This document shows positions 17,790-25,805 of a stretch of 35,958 bases of DNA, piece by piece. The translations under genes and the position numbers were made by a program. Source of the DNA: Actinomycetes bacterium (GTDB lineage: Bacteria; Actinomycetota; Acidimicrobiia; Acidimicrobiales; JAMCPL01); the NCBI GenBank assembly GCA_021846725.1, contig JAJZWK010000003.1, positions 1 to 35,958 on the forward strand. Reading direction: 5' to 3'. Every line of letters begins with the position of its first letter. The stretch's first letter is position 1. The notes beneath the pieces were generated by a model, which saw only the letters and a program-made list of their open reading frames with translations, was not told the origin of the DNA and did no database searches.

Positions 17790-19246
17790 AGAGTACCTCC
17801 ATTCCTCATCATCTCCTCCACACACCTCCGGAAATCATCACCCCTCTGAACATATGATTCATACCAATCATACGACGAGCAGGCTGGTGAGAGTAGCACC
17901 ACTCCAGAATTGCCAGCCAGCCGTGTAGCCACGACTACCGCATCCCTCATCGAACTGGCTAGCGTCACAGGACACATATCGGATATGGCAGACTCTACCT
18001 CTCTGCTGGATTCGCCTATGGCAACTACACTCTTCAAGAAATCTGAGTAGTCGCGTAGTATCCCAAAATCGAGACCCTTACTACGACCACCTGCTATAAG
18101 CACTATGCGCCCCTGTCCGTATATCTCCCCTATGCCAGCGATCGCTACAGCAGTTGAACTTGGTGTAGTCGACTTTGAGTCATCAATATATTTCACCCCA
18201 TTATAATCTGCAATTAACTCTACGCGATGCGGCAACCCACGAAATTGCAACAACCCTTTCACGCAGCCCTCGATAGATGCCCCTGCACTGGTAGCTATAG
18301 CCATCGCAGCCAATGCATTGTCTATATCATGAGGCATAGAACGATATAATGAATGCGCTGAAAGTAGCTCTTCTCCATCCGGTGACATCAGCATGTCACC
18401 CTTTCTATGCCACATCCCATGAGTCCCTCCCCATGTAACCAAGCACGCCCCGGTAGATTCTACTCTGCGTGCCTCTTCCATCACGACCTTATCGCAGGCA
18501 TTTGCAACCACCACGCTCTCTGCTCCTATGCCCTCCCACATTCTGGCTTTAGACAGCCTGTAGTCATCGATATCTTTGTGCCAATCGAGATGATCTGGCT
18601 GGAAATTCAACCATGCCCCCACATCAGGTGCAAGATTGGAAGTAGTTGCCAACTGGAACGAAGACAATTCGGCGACTACCACATCCAGCAGAGAGCTGTC
18701 CACAGAGATCAAGGGTGTGCCTATATTACCAGCAGCCTGCACATGCATACCTGACTCTGCCAGCATACGAGTAACAAGCGTAACTACCGTTGTTTTCCCA
18801 TTTGTCCCGGTAATGGCAACAAGGGGTACTTTCAATCTTGAACGGGCAAGGGTTATCTCACTGATGAGCTTATCGCCTGCCAGCTTGTGTACCAGATGAG
18901 AGGGAGGTACGCCTGGGCTGACTACGACCTGTGATGCCCTCCCGATCAGATGTCTCAGCTGTTCTGCGCTGGGTGCACGAACTACTCTGACCACTCCAGG
19001 AGAGGCACTATCAATACTGGCACTGCTACTGGTCGACGATATCACTTCTACATCTCCAGCAGCATTTGCTCTGGTAGCATATGCACCACCGGCACTATCT
19101 ACGGTTGTCCTCTGCTCTCCTGTCGGCAAAGACAACTCCACCCCAACAACATCATCCACTACGACCACATCCAATCCCTCCCCTGAAAGTACCGAGGCGA
19201 CTGCCTGACCAGTAACCCCAGCTCCAAATACCATGACATAACTCAT
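17786..19246 (-). CDS. murD: UDP-N-acetylmuramoylalanine--D-glutamate ligase
   Basis: Adds D-Glu to UDP-MurNAc-L-Ala. The 486-residue protein begins MSYVMVFGAGVTGQAVASVL; the start is fixed by an ATGA overlap with the mraY stop. Central motifs are AITGTNGKTTVVTL, ELSSFQL, NFQPDHLDWH and YIDDSKSTTPSSTAVA. A Ser/Ala-rich low-complexity insert lies in the N-terminal domain (about residues 53-90), so the enzyme is slightly longer than usual. Catalytic residues appear intact. Confidence 0.96.
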   Translation of the reverse strand: MSYVMVFGAGVTGQAVASVLSGEGLDVVVVDDVVGVELSLPTGEQRTTVDSAGGAYATRANAAGDVEVISSTSSSASIDSASPGVVRVVRAPSAEQLRHLIGRASQVVVSPGVPPSHLVHKLAGDKLISEITLARSRLKVPLVAITGTNGKTTVVTLVTRMLAESGMHVQAAGNIGTPLISVDSSLLDVVVAELSSFQLATTSNLAPDVGAWLNFQPDHLDWHKDIDDYRLSKARMWEGIGAESVVVANACDKVVMEEARRVESTGACLVTWGGTHGMWHRKGDMLMSPDGEELLSAHSLYRSMPHDIDNALAAMAIATSAGASIEGCVKGLLQFRGLPHRVELIADYNGVKYIDDSKSTTPSSTAVAIAGIGEIYGQGRIVLIAGGRSKGLDFGILRDYSDFLKSVVAIGESSREVESAISDMCPVTLASSMRDAVVVATRLAGNSGVVLLSPACSSYDWYESYVQRGDDFRRCVEEMMRNGGTL

Positions 19247-20286
19247 GTCTTCGACAGCAACCTGGTAATCGAGAGATAATCTGCATAGAATAGCCCCAGC
19301 GCAAATGCAGCAAAAAGTCCAGCCATAATCCAGAATCGCACTATTACTGTAGATTCTGGCCATCCGCTGAGTTCAAAGTGATGATGAAGTGGTGCCATCT
19401 TCAAAATTCTTCGATGAAATAATTTATAACTGACGACCTGAGCCACAACAGACAACGTGACTATGACGAACAACCCTCCCAATACCGGTAAGAGTAGTTG
19501 AAGATTCATCATAACAGCAATACCCGCTAGACCGCTCCCCAATGCCAGTGAACCCGTATCACCCATGAATATACGTGCCGGAGCAGCATTCCACCACAGG
19601 AAACCTACGCAGGCTCCAGCAAAAGCTACAGATGCCAAGCTCAGATCAAGTGATGAAGAGATCCTGTAAATGCTGAAGTGCCGGAACTGCCAGTACCCTA
19701 TAATCGAGAGCACAGCAAATACCAGCGTAAGCGATCCAGCTGCCAACCCATCAAGACCGTCAGTCAAGTTCACCGCATTGGAAGAGCCAACCACAATGAG
19801 CATGACCCATACTATCCAACCAATCGTTCCGAGATCTACCCCTGTAGAATTGAATCTGGTGTAAGTAAGAAAAGTATTCATATGGGCAAGTTTCTCCGCA
19901 CCCAGCGCAAATAATGAGGCAACGACGACTTGCGATATGAACTTGGCACGTTTGTTCAACCCAAGATTTCTCTTGTTATGCACCTTCAACCAGTCATCCA
20001 CCAAACCAATCAATCCAAATGATATGGCAAGACCAACAACCAGCATACCGCTGGTACTCATACGAACTGCAGTGACCAGATGTGCCACTATATACCCTGC
20101 AAAAATAGCAACAAGTAAAGCTATACCTCCCATGGTCGGTGTCCCTTCTTTGGAGCGGTGCATAGAAGGTCCATCCTCCCTTATATACTGCCCGATTGAT
20201 CGACTTACCAGCCAACGCCTGAGTAAGGGGGTGAGGAATACAGCAGCTATAAGCGCAATGCCACCTGCAACCATGAGACCTAGCAC
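19243..20286 (-). CDS. mraY: Phospho-N-acetylmuramoyl-pentapeptide-transferase
   Basis: Multi-pass enzyme that attaches the UDP-MurNAc-pentapeptide to undecaprenyl phosphate, forming lipid I. Motifs: SKEGTPTMGGIA, GLVDDWLKV, NLTDGLDGLAAGS, FMGDTGSLALG and PLHHHFELSGW. I place the start at GTG 20286: it has a perfect AGGAGG ribosome binding site 5 bases upstream, begins one base after the murE stop and gives 347 residues. Longer frames starting at 20397 or 20310 would overlap murE and add a non-homologous N-terminus. murF, normally directly upstream, is absent. Confidence 0.95.
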   Translation of the reverse strand: MLGLMVAGGIALIAAVFLTPLLRRWLVSRSIGQYIREDGPSMHRSKEGTPTMGGIALLVAIFAGYIVAHLVTAVRMSTSGMLVVGLAISFGLIGLVDDWLKVHNKRNLGLNKRAKFISQVVVASLFALGAEKLAHMNTFLTYTRFNSTGVDLGTIGWIVWVMLIVVGSSNAVNLTDGLDGLAAGSLTLVFAVLSIIGYWQFRHFSIYRISSSLDLSLASVAFAGACVGFLWWNAAPARIFMGDTGSLALGSGLAGIAVMMNLQLLLPVLGGLFVIVTLSVVAQVVSYKLFHRRILKMAPLHHHFELSGWPESTVIVRFWIMAGLFAAFALGLFYADYLSITRLLSKT

Positions 20287-20287
20287 A

Positions 20288-21730
20288 TTACCCTCCTGCT
20301 CCAATAACATCAATACAGCTGCGAACGATCTCGGCATCATCAAAGTGCGATACCTCTCCCCTGGACTCCATGGTGGTTTCGTGTCCCTTACCGGCAATCA
20401 CAGCTACATCACCTGTATCAAGGGATCTGATGGCATACTCTATCGCCTCGCGCCTATCTATGTATATATCCACCCTGCCGCGATCTCCTACATGTATTCC
20501 ACCCATGATTTCACGTATAATATCTTCAGGCTCTTCATATCGTGAGTTGTCTGACGTCAAGACAACTCTGTCCGCCAGCAAAGATGCCACCTGTCCCATA
20601 CGCGGCCTCTTCAGCCGATCTCTGTTACCTCCACACCCAAATACGCACACGACCTTACCACCCGATACAGGCACTATCCGGCGAGCTGATTTCAACAGCT
20701 CTTCCAAAGCTTCAGGGGTATGAGCAAAATCTACTACCACAAAACGACGATTGGACATCTCATAGACATTAAACCTCCCCGGTAGCGGCAGCATATTTGC
20801 CAGACCCTTTGATATCGTATCATATGATATCCCAAGAGCGGATGCAACACGGACCGCCGCGGCTGCATTACGTATATTGTGCATTCCGACCATGGGAATA
20901 CGAATACTCATATCGTCAAGGATGAACGAACTGCCCGATGTCTCTACTGAGACGTCATATATATCACTGTCGTCGAAAGTCAAAACATCCATACCTGACA
21001 CCCTTTTGGCAAGCAGCCTGCCCCACTCGTCTCCGGTGTATATCACTGCAGTATTCACCCGGTCTGGAGTAAAAAGTGCAGCCTTCGCTTCAAAATAATC
21101 TTTCATGGTCGCATGAAAATCAAGATGTTCTGGGGAAAGATTAGTAAATACAGCTACGTCGAAATGGATAGCATCTATCCTATGCTGGACAATGCCATGA
21201 GAGGAGACCTCCATGGACACCGCTTTCACCCCAGATTCAACAGCATCTGCAAGCATCCTTTGTAAATCGGGTGATTCAGGGGTAGTCCTGGCACCTCCCA
21301 ATGTGCCTATTGTCCGCGTAGGAATACCACCAGTTTCCAGAATTGATGCGATCATGTGAGTAACCGTGGTCTTTCCGTTTGTACCCGTAACTCCTACCAT
21401 GACCAACGACCGTGACGGATGACGATAAAAGTTGGCAGATAGAACTGCCATGGCAGCCCTAGCGTTACCTTCTTCGACAACCACCTGAGATACTGGCAAC
21501 GACAACCGTCGTTCCACTAATAATGCATGTGCTCCGCTACTGGTAGCCTGCAAAGCAAAGTCGTGGCCATCTGTATACTGCCCGGAGAGACAACAAAAGA
21601 GAGAACCCTCTTTTACATTACGTGAGTCGTACTCAATAGAAGAGATAGTAATGTCCCGGATAGAAGTTCCGTCAGGGTAGCAGGCTACATCTACTACATT
21701 CAATCCATCTATCAAATCAGCCAGTATCAC
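20288..21730 (-). CDS. murE: UDP-MurNAc-L-Ala-D-Glu--diamino acid ligase MurE
   Basis: Adds the third-position diamino acid to the peptidoglycan stem. The 480-residue protein shows VTGTNGKTTVTHM, SMEVSSHGIVQHRID, FTNLSPEHLDFHATM, DFAHTPEALEE and FGCGGNRDRLKRPRMG, plus AGKGHE near the end. The amino-acid-specificity loop is DNSR rather than the common DNPR of meso-diaminopimelate enzymes; the conserved Arg is kept, so meso-DAP remains likely. The start is GTG at 21730, just after the ftsI stop. mraY follows one base after its TAA with no murF between. Confidence 0.95.
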   Translation of the reverse strand: MILADLIDGLNVVDVACYPDGTSIRDITISSIEYDSRNVKEGSLFCCLSGQYTDGHDFALQATSSGAHALLVERRLSLPVSQVVVEEGNARAAMAVLSANFYRHPSRSLVMVGVTGTNGKTTVTHMIASILETGGIPTRTIGTLGGARTTPESPDLQRMLADAVESGVKAVSMEVSSHGIVQHRIDAIHFDVAVFTNLSPEHLDFHATMKDYFEAKAALFTPDRVNTAVIYTGDEWGRLLAKRVSGMDVLTFDDSDIYDVSVETSGSSFILDDMSIRIPMVGMHNIRNAAAAVRVASALGISYDTISKGLANMLPLPGRFNVYEMSNRRFVVVDFAHTPEALEELLKSARRIVPVSGGKVVCVFGCGGNRDRLKRPRMGQVASLLADRVVLTSDNSRYEEPEDIIREIMGGIHVGDRGRVDIYIDRREAIEYAIRSLDTGDVAVIAGKGHETTMESRGEVSHFDDAEIVRSCIDVIGAGG

Positions 21731-21732
21731 GG

Positions 21733-23565
21733 TTATCCCAGCCTTGTACCCCTGCCATCCACTGCAGCACTGACCTGGGATCTAAGCGAACCGAATGGAT
21801 TGAAATAGCCGTACGGATTGGGGCCGCCAACTGACGGAAAGTTTATAGGACGATACTTACCTCCGGTGATAGAACCTCCCGGAGTTTCTGGAATGTTAAA
21901 ACGGTTAACCGCATATTGCATAATTTGACTGAATACTGGCGCAGCTGCAGAGCCACCAAAATACTGGTCAGGCTGATCAATCACGACACAAGCCGATAAC
22001 ACCGGGTCCTGAGAAGGTAGGAATCCGCAAAAAGTTCCCCAATACGCTCCAGGAACGTATCCTCCACCATTTGGGCTAGTCACCTTAGATGTTCCCGTCT
22101 TACCAGATACATCATACCCGGGCACGCCAGCTTTTACTCCAGTACCATACATAACTACTCTTTCGAGCATACTAGACAATTCGCTGGATACGCTTTTGCT
22201 GAATACACGATGTGTAGCAGATGCCGGCATCTTAATCAATTTGCCGGTCGGCGATATCTCAGCTCTTATCAATCTTGGGGCTACGAACACACCACCGTTG
22301 GCCACCGTATTCATAGCATCCAACAATTGCATCGGGGTCACACCCGTATCCTCTCCAATCGGAGTAGAACCCATAGCTGACGCAGACCACTGTGACACCG
22401 GATTGACTATTCCCGGAGATGCACCCGGAAAATTGAGTCCCGTAGGATGCCCAAATCCCATAGCGGAAATCTGTTGAGAAAGCCGAATTGCACCTAATCT
22501 CTTGGTAAGTAATATCGTACCCAAATTAGATGAGTATGCAATTACTTGCGTAGCACTGTAGTGTATGACACCGTGTGACCACGCGTCGTGAAATGTCCAC
22601 CCCCCCATATCGAGGTATGGAGGAATGGTTACCATAGTATTCGGCGTTATAATACCGTCCTGCAGTAACGCAGAAAAACTCACTATCTTGAATACCGATC
22701 CCGGCTCGTATACCAAGTCAGTAGCGGTATTAGTAGGTGCTTCGGTAACGGTACGAGTCTTGGGATTCGAGTCCAGACTTGCCATGGCAAGTATACCACC
22801 AGTATGCACATTCATTACTATGGCTGCTCCACCGGTGGCTCGCTGCTTCTGCAATTCAGATGCCAGCGCCTCTTCGGTTGCATACTGAAGAGGCTCGTCT
22901 ATAGTCAATTCCAGCCCGGTGCCGTTTACAGCCGGCTTTATGATACGACTCCCTCCGGGCAAGGGAATCCCATCAGGGGTATAGGACTCACTCTTCCACC
23001 CCGAATGCCCAGAAAGTAACTTATTATACTGATATTCCAGACCTGCGGCACCAATGCCCTGCCAATTCACAGTTCCTATAACTGGTTGTGCTAATGATCC
23101 CGCAGGATATATTCTCACGCTCACTGGCTGCGTAGTAATACCAGCCAAGCCTAAATTCATGACACTCGTAGCTGTAGACTGGGCCAAATCGGTAGCGATT
23201 ACGACATAACCGCTCTTCTCACTCATCAGCGTAGTAAGCTTGCTCGCTTTTTCCCCCAGCAAAGATGCCAACCTGGCCGCATCTTTTGCCGGGTGATGTA
23301 TGAGAAATGGATCAGCTATAATGTCCTCCCGCTGTATGGATTCAGCAAGCAATCTACCGTCACGCGCATAGATAGGGCCTCGAATCGCTGGCACATAGAC
23401 TCTCTGAGCCAATTCATTTCTGCCATACGCAGCATATACAGGAGCATGAATGACCTGGACATAAGCCAGCCTAATCAGTAGCGCCAGAAACGCCAGGATA
23501 ATACCCACTGCAATAAAACTGACCCTTCCCTTCGGTAATGGGCTCTTACGTAAACTCTTACGCAT
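21733..23565 (-). CDS. ftsI: Septal transpeptidase FtsI (class B penicillin-binding protein 3)
   Basis: Cross-links peptidoglycan at the division site. The 610-residue protein has a single N-terminal membrane helix (about 15-37), the class B dimerisation domain starting AIRGPIYARDGRLLAES, and the transpeptidase domain with S290-V-F-K293 (catalytic Ser), S345-S-N347 and K489-T-G. No PASTA domains follow. The ATG has a strong AGGAGG ribosome binding site that overlaps the end of ftsL. It works with FtsW encoded downstream. Confidence 0.97.
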   Translation of the reverse strand: MRKSLRKSPLPKGRVSFIAVGIILAFLALLIRLAYVQVIHAPVYAAYGRNELAQRVYVPAIRGPIYARDGRLLAESIQREDIIADPFLIHHPAKDAARLASLLGEKASKLTTLMSEKSGYVVIATDLAQSTATSVMNLGLAGITTQPVSVRIYPAGSLAQPVIGTVNWQGIGAAGLEYQYNKLLSGHSGWKSESYTPDGIPLPGGSRIIKPAVNGTGLELTIDEPLQYATEEALASELQKQRATGGAAIVMNVHTGGILAMASLDSNPKTRTVTEAPTNTATDLVYEPGSVFKIVSFSALLQDGIITPNTMVTIPPYLDMGGWTFHDAWSHGVIHYSATQVIAYSSNLGTILLTKRLGAIRLSQQISAMGFGHPTGLNFPGASPGIVNPVSQWSASAMGSTPIGEDTGVTPMQLLDAMNTVANGGVFVAPRLIRAEISPTGKLIKMPASATHRVFSKSVSSELSSMLERVVMYGTGVKAGVPGYDVSGKTGTSKVTSPNGGGYVPGAYWGTFCGFLPSQDPVLSACVVIDQPDQYFGGSAAAPVFSQIMQYAVNRFNIPETPGGSITGGKYRPINFPSVGGPNPYGYFNPFGSLRSQVSAAVDGRGTRLG

Positions 23566-23568
23566 TCT

Positions 23569-24090
23569 CTACCCTCCTGTTCCTGTGGATACCTTCTGAA
23601 TGCGCCCATCCGATGCTGCCGCCAAGAACTGATTACTGCTTGGTTTGGAATTCTTGGGCGGCTTACCAGTATATCTGTGTGATGGATTACCGCCGGGGAT
23701 CTGTGCTCCATGCGAAGCAGCCACAGCCTGCGAATGACTGCCTGAACCAGAAAGTTTGCTTGAGCTAGAAAGTGCAGATGACAATAGATTGCCGGGTTGA
23801 CTTAGTAATCCTACCTGAGTGGACAGGTCGTTGTGTAATGCCTCCTGAGATTGTAGGCTATCCTGCAACTGACCTACAGATACCTGCCTGGAGGTGAGTA
23901 GCGCCTCACCAGCCAGCACCAGTAGTACACTCCCTACAACGAATAAGATACCGCATGCAATTAGTGCCCAACCCGGCAACAGTGCCTTATTGTGCTTGAC
24001 CACCTGCTTGCTTGCTCCCCTGTGCTTGACCACCTTCTTGACCACCTGCTTGCTTGCTCCCCTGTGCTTGACCACCTTCTTGCTTGCCAT
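23569..24090 (-). CDS. ftsL: FtsL-like divisome protein with repeated basic N-terminus
   Basis: The call rests mainly on position (between rsmH and ftsI) and architecture: a short cytoplasmic N-terminus, one membrane helix (about residues 40-62), a coiled-coil-prone stretch (about 68-97) and a low-complexity Ser/Gly-rich C-terminus. FtsL scaffolds FtsQ/DivIC and activates FtsWI. The N-terminus is very basic and contains a 14-residue unit, KKVVKHRGASKQVV, in two near-perfect copies from a 42-bp DNA duplication. ATG at 24090 is preferred over a GTG nine bases upstream that overlaps the rsmH stop, because the spacing to AAGGGAAG is better. Sequence similarity to known FtsL cannot be judged by eye. 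Confidence 0.75.
   Translation of the reverse strand: MASKKVVKHRGASKQVVKKVVKHRGASKQVVKHNKALLPGWALIACGILFVVGSVLLVLAGEALLTSRQVSVGQLQDSLQSQEALHNDLSTQVGLLSQPGNLLSSALSSSSKLSGSGSHSQAVAASHGAQIPGGNPSHRYTGKPPKNSKPSSNQFLAAASDGRIQKVSTGTGG
23996..24079. repeat. 42-bp tandem repeat (2 copies) in ftsL
   Basis: Units at 23996-24037 and 24038-24079 appear identical and are in frame, duplicating 14 residues of the lysine-rich FtsL tail. Exact identity suggests a recent event and possible length variation between strains. Confidence 0.85.
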
Positions 24091-24095
24091 TTCTA

Positions 24096-25040
24096 TCACT
24101 TCCCTTTCTGAACCACTCGCTCAAATGCACGGAGTCTCGCACTCTTTGCTCGCGAATTCATATCTATCTCTTCACGAGTAGGTTTGCGTGCCCCTCTGAA
24201 AATCATCCTTCCCAATGAGACTGCCCCACATTGGCAGGGTAACCGAGGAGGACACTGGCAACCTCCCGTCTCTGCATATCTCATGAATGCCTTTATCATG
24301 CCGTCCTCTCCAGAATGGTAAGATATCGTAACTAGATATCCCTTATCAGACAGCAAGCGCATAGATGCATCAAGCACCGCAGCAAGCTCTGCCTGCTCAT
24401 CATTTACATATACGCGCATAGCCTGAAAAAAACGTTTGGCTGGGTGACCCTTGCGCTTACGAGCGATAGCAGGCAATGCCTTGTCTACGACATCTACTAA
24501 TTGTGCTGTACTGTGCAATGGTCTTGATGCAACAATTGCTCTGGCCACCCTCTGTGCATTCTGATATTCTCCATTTGAGCGAAATAGCTCTACCAATTCA
24601 TTCTCGGTAGCCTCATTGGCTAGATCTGATGCAGTGATACCCTGAGTGGCATCCATACGCATATCAAGTGGCCCCTCCATCATGTAGGAAAACCCCCTGC
24701 TGGGTGTATCTATCTGTAATGAATTGAGTCCCAAATCCAACAGTATCCCGGCAACTTGTGAAGTTCCTATACCTATCTCACCCAACAATCTCTCGATCTG
24801 GGAGAATCGACCCTGAATCAACTTGATCCTGTCACCAAACCTTTCAAGCCGTGCTTTGCAGAGTTCTAGAACACTACTATCTCGGTCTATACCGATTATC
24901 TGTCTTGAATCGTTAGCCAGTAAAAGTGCCTCCGTATGACCACCTGTACCTATGGTTGCATCTACTATGCAACCGTCAGGGCACTGTGAAAACAATGTGA
25001 CCACCATATCTACCATTACTGGCAAGTGGTACGATGTCAT
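24096..25040 (-). CDS. rsmH: 16S rRNA (cytosine-1402-N4)-methyltransferase RsmH
   Basis: Methylates C1402 of 16S rRNA using S-adenosylmethionine. The true start is the ATG at 25040, giving MTSYHLPVMVDMVV and an ATGA overlap with mraZ; a longer frame to 25262 is only mraZ read in another frame. Motifs: HLPVM, VDATIGTGGHTEALL (SAM site), GIDRDSSVL, ILLDLGLNSLQID, RGFSYMMEGPLDMRMD, VNDEQAELAAVLD and SYHSGEDGMIK. The 314-residue length is normal. Confidence 0.97.
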   Translation of the reverse strand: MTSYHLPVMVDMVVTLFSQCPDGCIVDATIGTGGHTEALLLANDSRQIIGIDRDSSVLELCKARLERFGDRIKLIQGRFSQIERLLGEIGIGTSQVAGILLDLGLNSLQIDTPSRGFSYMMEGPLDMRMDATQGITASDLANEATENELVELFRSNGEYQNAQRVARAIVASRPLHSTAQLVDVVDKALPAIARKRKGHPAKRFFQAMRVYVNDEQAELAAVLDASMRLLSDKGYLVTISYHSGEDGMIKAFMRYAETGGCQCPPRLPCQCGAVSLGRMIFRGARKPTREEIDMNSRAKSARLRAFERVVQKGK

Positions 25041-25459
25041 ATATCCTGCTCCCCCAGAATGAGCATCCTCTCCTGCGGCTCTTCCAACTCTCTCCAGCGC
25101 AATGGGTTCCATATCTCTATATGATCTATTACGCCCGAGATAACCACCTCTGAGGTAATGTCGGCAAACTCTCTGAGATGAGGTGGAATAGTGATTCTGT
25201 CCTGACCATCTTTTTCCGCTTGATATGTTCCGGCCGACCATACCCGTACCAGATTGCGCCACTTAGCAGAGGTGGACGCTTTCTCCTGCATCTCACGCAT
25301 CCTGATACCAAATTCCACCGGTGTCCAGAGTGCCAGACAGCCGCCCAGATAAGAGGAGACAAAAGCGCCACCTTCAAAGGCATCGGAGAATCGAGAAGGC
25401 AGCGTCAACCTTCCCTTGCTGTCGAGTTTATGATCATAGCGACCGAAAAACCCTTCCAT
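25037..25459 (-). CDS. mraZ: MraZ transcriptional regulator
   Basis: First gene of the dcw cluster. The protein (140 residues) has two AbrB-like MraZ repeats, each with the DxxGR signature: LDSKGRLTLPSRF near the N-terminus and KDGQDRITIPPHLREFA in the second half. MraZ binds repeats upstream of its own gene and controls dcw expression; matching boxes are seen at 25540-25566. Its TGA overlaps the rsmH ATG. Confidence 0.96.
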   Translation of the reverse strand: MEGFFGRYDHKLDSKGRLTLPSRFSDAFEGGAFVSSYLGGCLALWTPVEFGIRMREMQEKASTSAKWRNLVRVWSAGTYQAEKDGQDRITIPPHLREFADITSEVVISGVIDHIEIWNPLRWRELEEPQERMLILGEQDI

Positions 25460-25539
25460 CTACTTTACCTCTCCAACCTTCTTGCTTCTCTTTCTAATAC
25501 CATTCTCCCACTCAGGAGATACATTACCTCCCTGATGTA

Positions 25540-25566
25540 CCATTTTGATCCACTTTACACCACTTT
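25540..25566 (-). promoter_or_regulatory. Three MraZ-type operator boxes
   Basis: On the minus strand three heptamers, AAAGTGG, AAAGTGG and AAAATGG (25566-25560, 25556-25550, 25546-25540), recur exactly every 10 bp, starting about 107 bp upstream of the mraZ ATG. MraZ from Mycoplasma and E. coli recognises short GTGG/TGGG-type direct repeats with this spacing, so autoregulation is the natural reading. A weaker fourth box could lie at 25570-25576. Confidence 0.75.
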
Positions 25567-25640
25567 ATACCCCAATGGTGGATATCACCGATTATTTTTC
25601 TGAAGCTACGCGCAACAATGACCTACCCTGAAATTGATAC

Positions 25641-25727
25641 TTAGTAGTACAACCAGAAGATGAACGCGATAGCAGCCAATGCAATATACAGAAGCCTACG
25701 ACTTGATAAACGCGAAGATACGTCCAA
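25641..25727 (-). CDS. Possible small single-pass membrane protein
   Basis: From a TTG at 25727 the frame encodes 28 residues that end in LLYIALAAIAFIFWLYY, a textbook membrane helix preceded by arginines, then TAA. The open frame continues upstream without a stop to the lplA TGA at 25806 and is in the same frame, giving up to 54 codons that include EWVGSEILVCKGGK. No ATG or GTG lies in this frame and no good ribosome binding site is seen, so the start is unknown. It could be a small gene, a readthrough extension of LplA, a decayed gene or chance. Confidence 0.25.
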   Translation of the reverse strand: MDVSSRLSSRRLLYIALAAIAFIFWLYY

Positions 25728-25805
25728 TATGCACGCTGTGTGATGAATTTTCCCGCCCTTACAGACTAAGATTTCGCTCCCTACCCACTCATATATATAA
25801 GTGAG

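Larger units (their letters stand above)
25460..25805. other. 346-bp region between lplA and mraZ
   Basis: It holds the dcw control region, with MraZ boxes listed separately, and a short possible membrane ORF ending at 25641. A small inverted repeat (ACTCA/TGAGT, about 25786-25805) sits at the lplA stop and might end lplA transcription, but it lacks a T-tract. Confidence 0.5.

Noticed and set aside
25041..25262. N-terminal extension of RsmH
   Set aside because: It is the mraZ coding sequence read in another frame; the ATGA overlap and the conserved MTSYHLPVM start place the true start at 25040.
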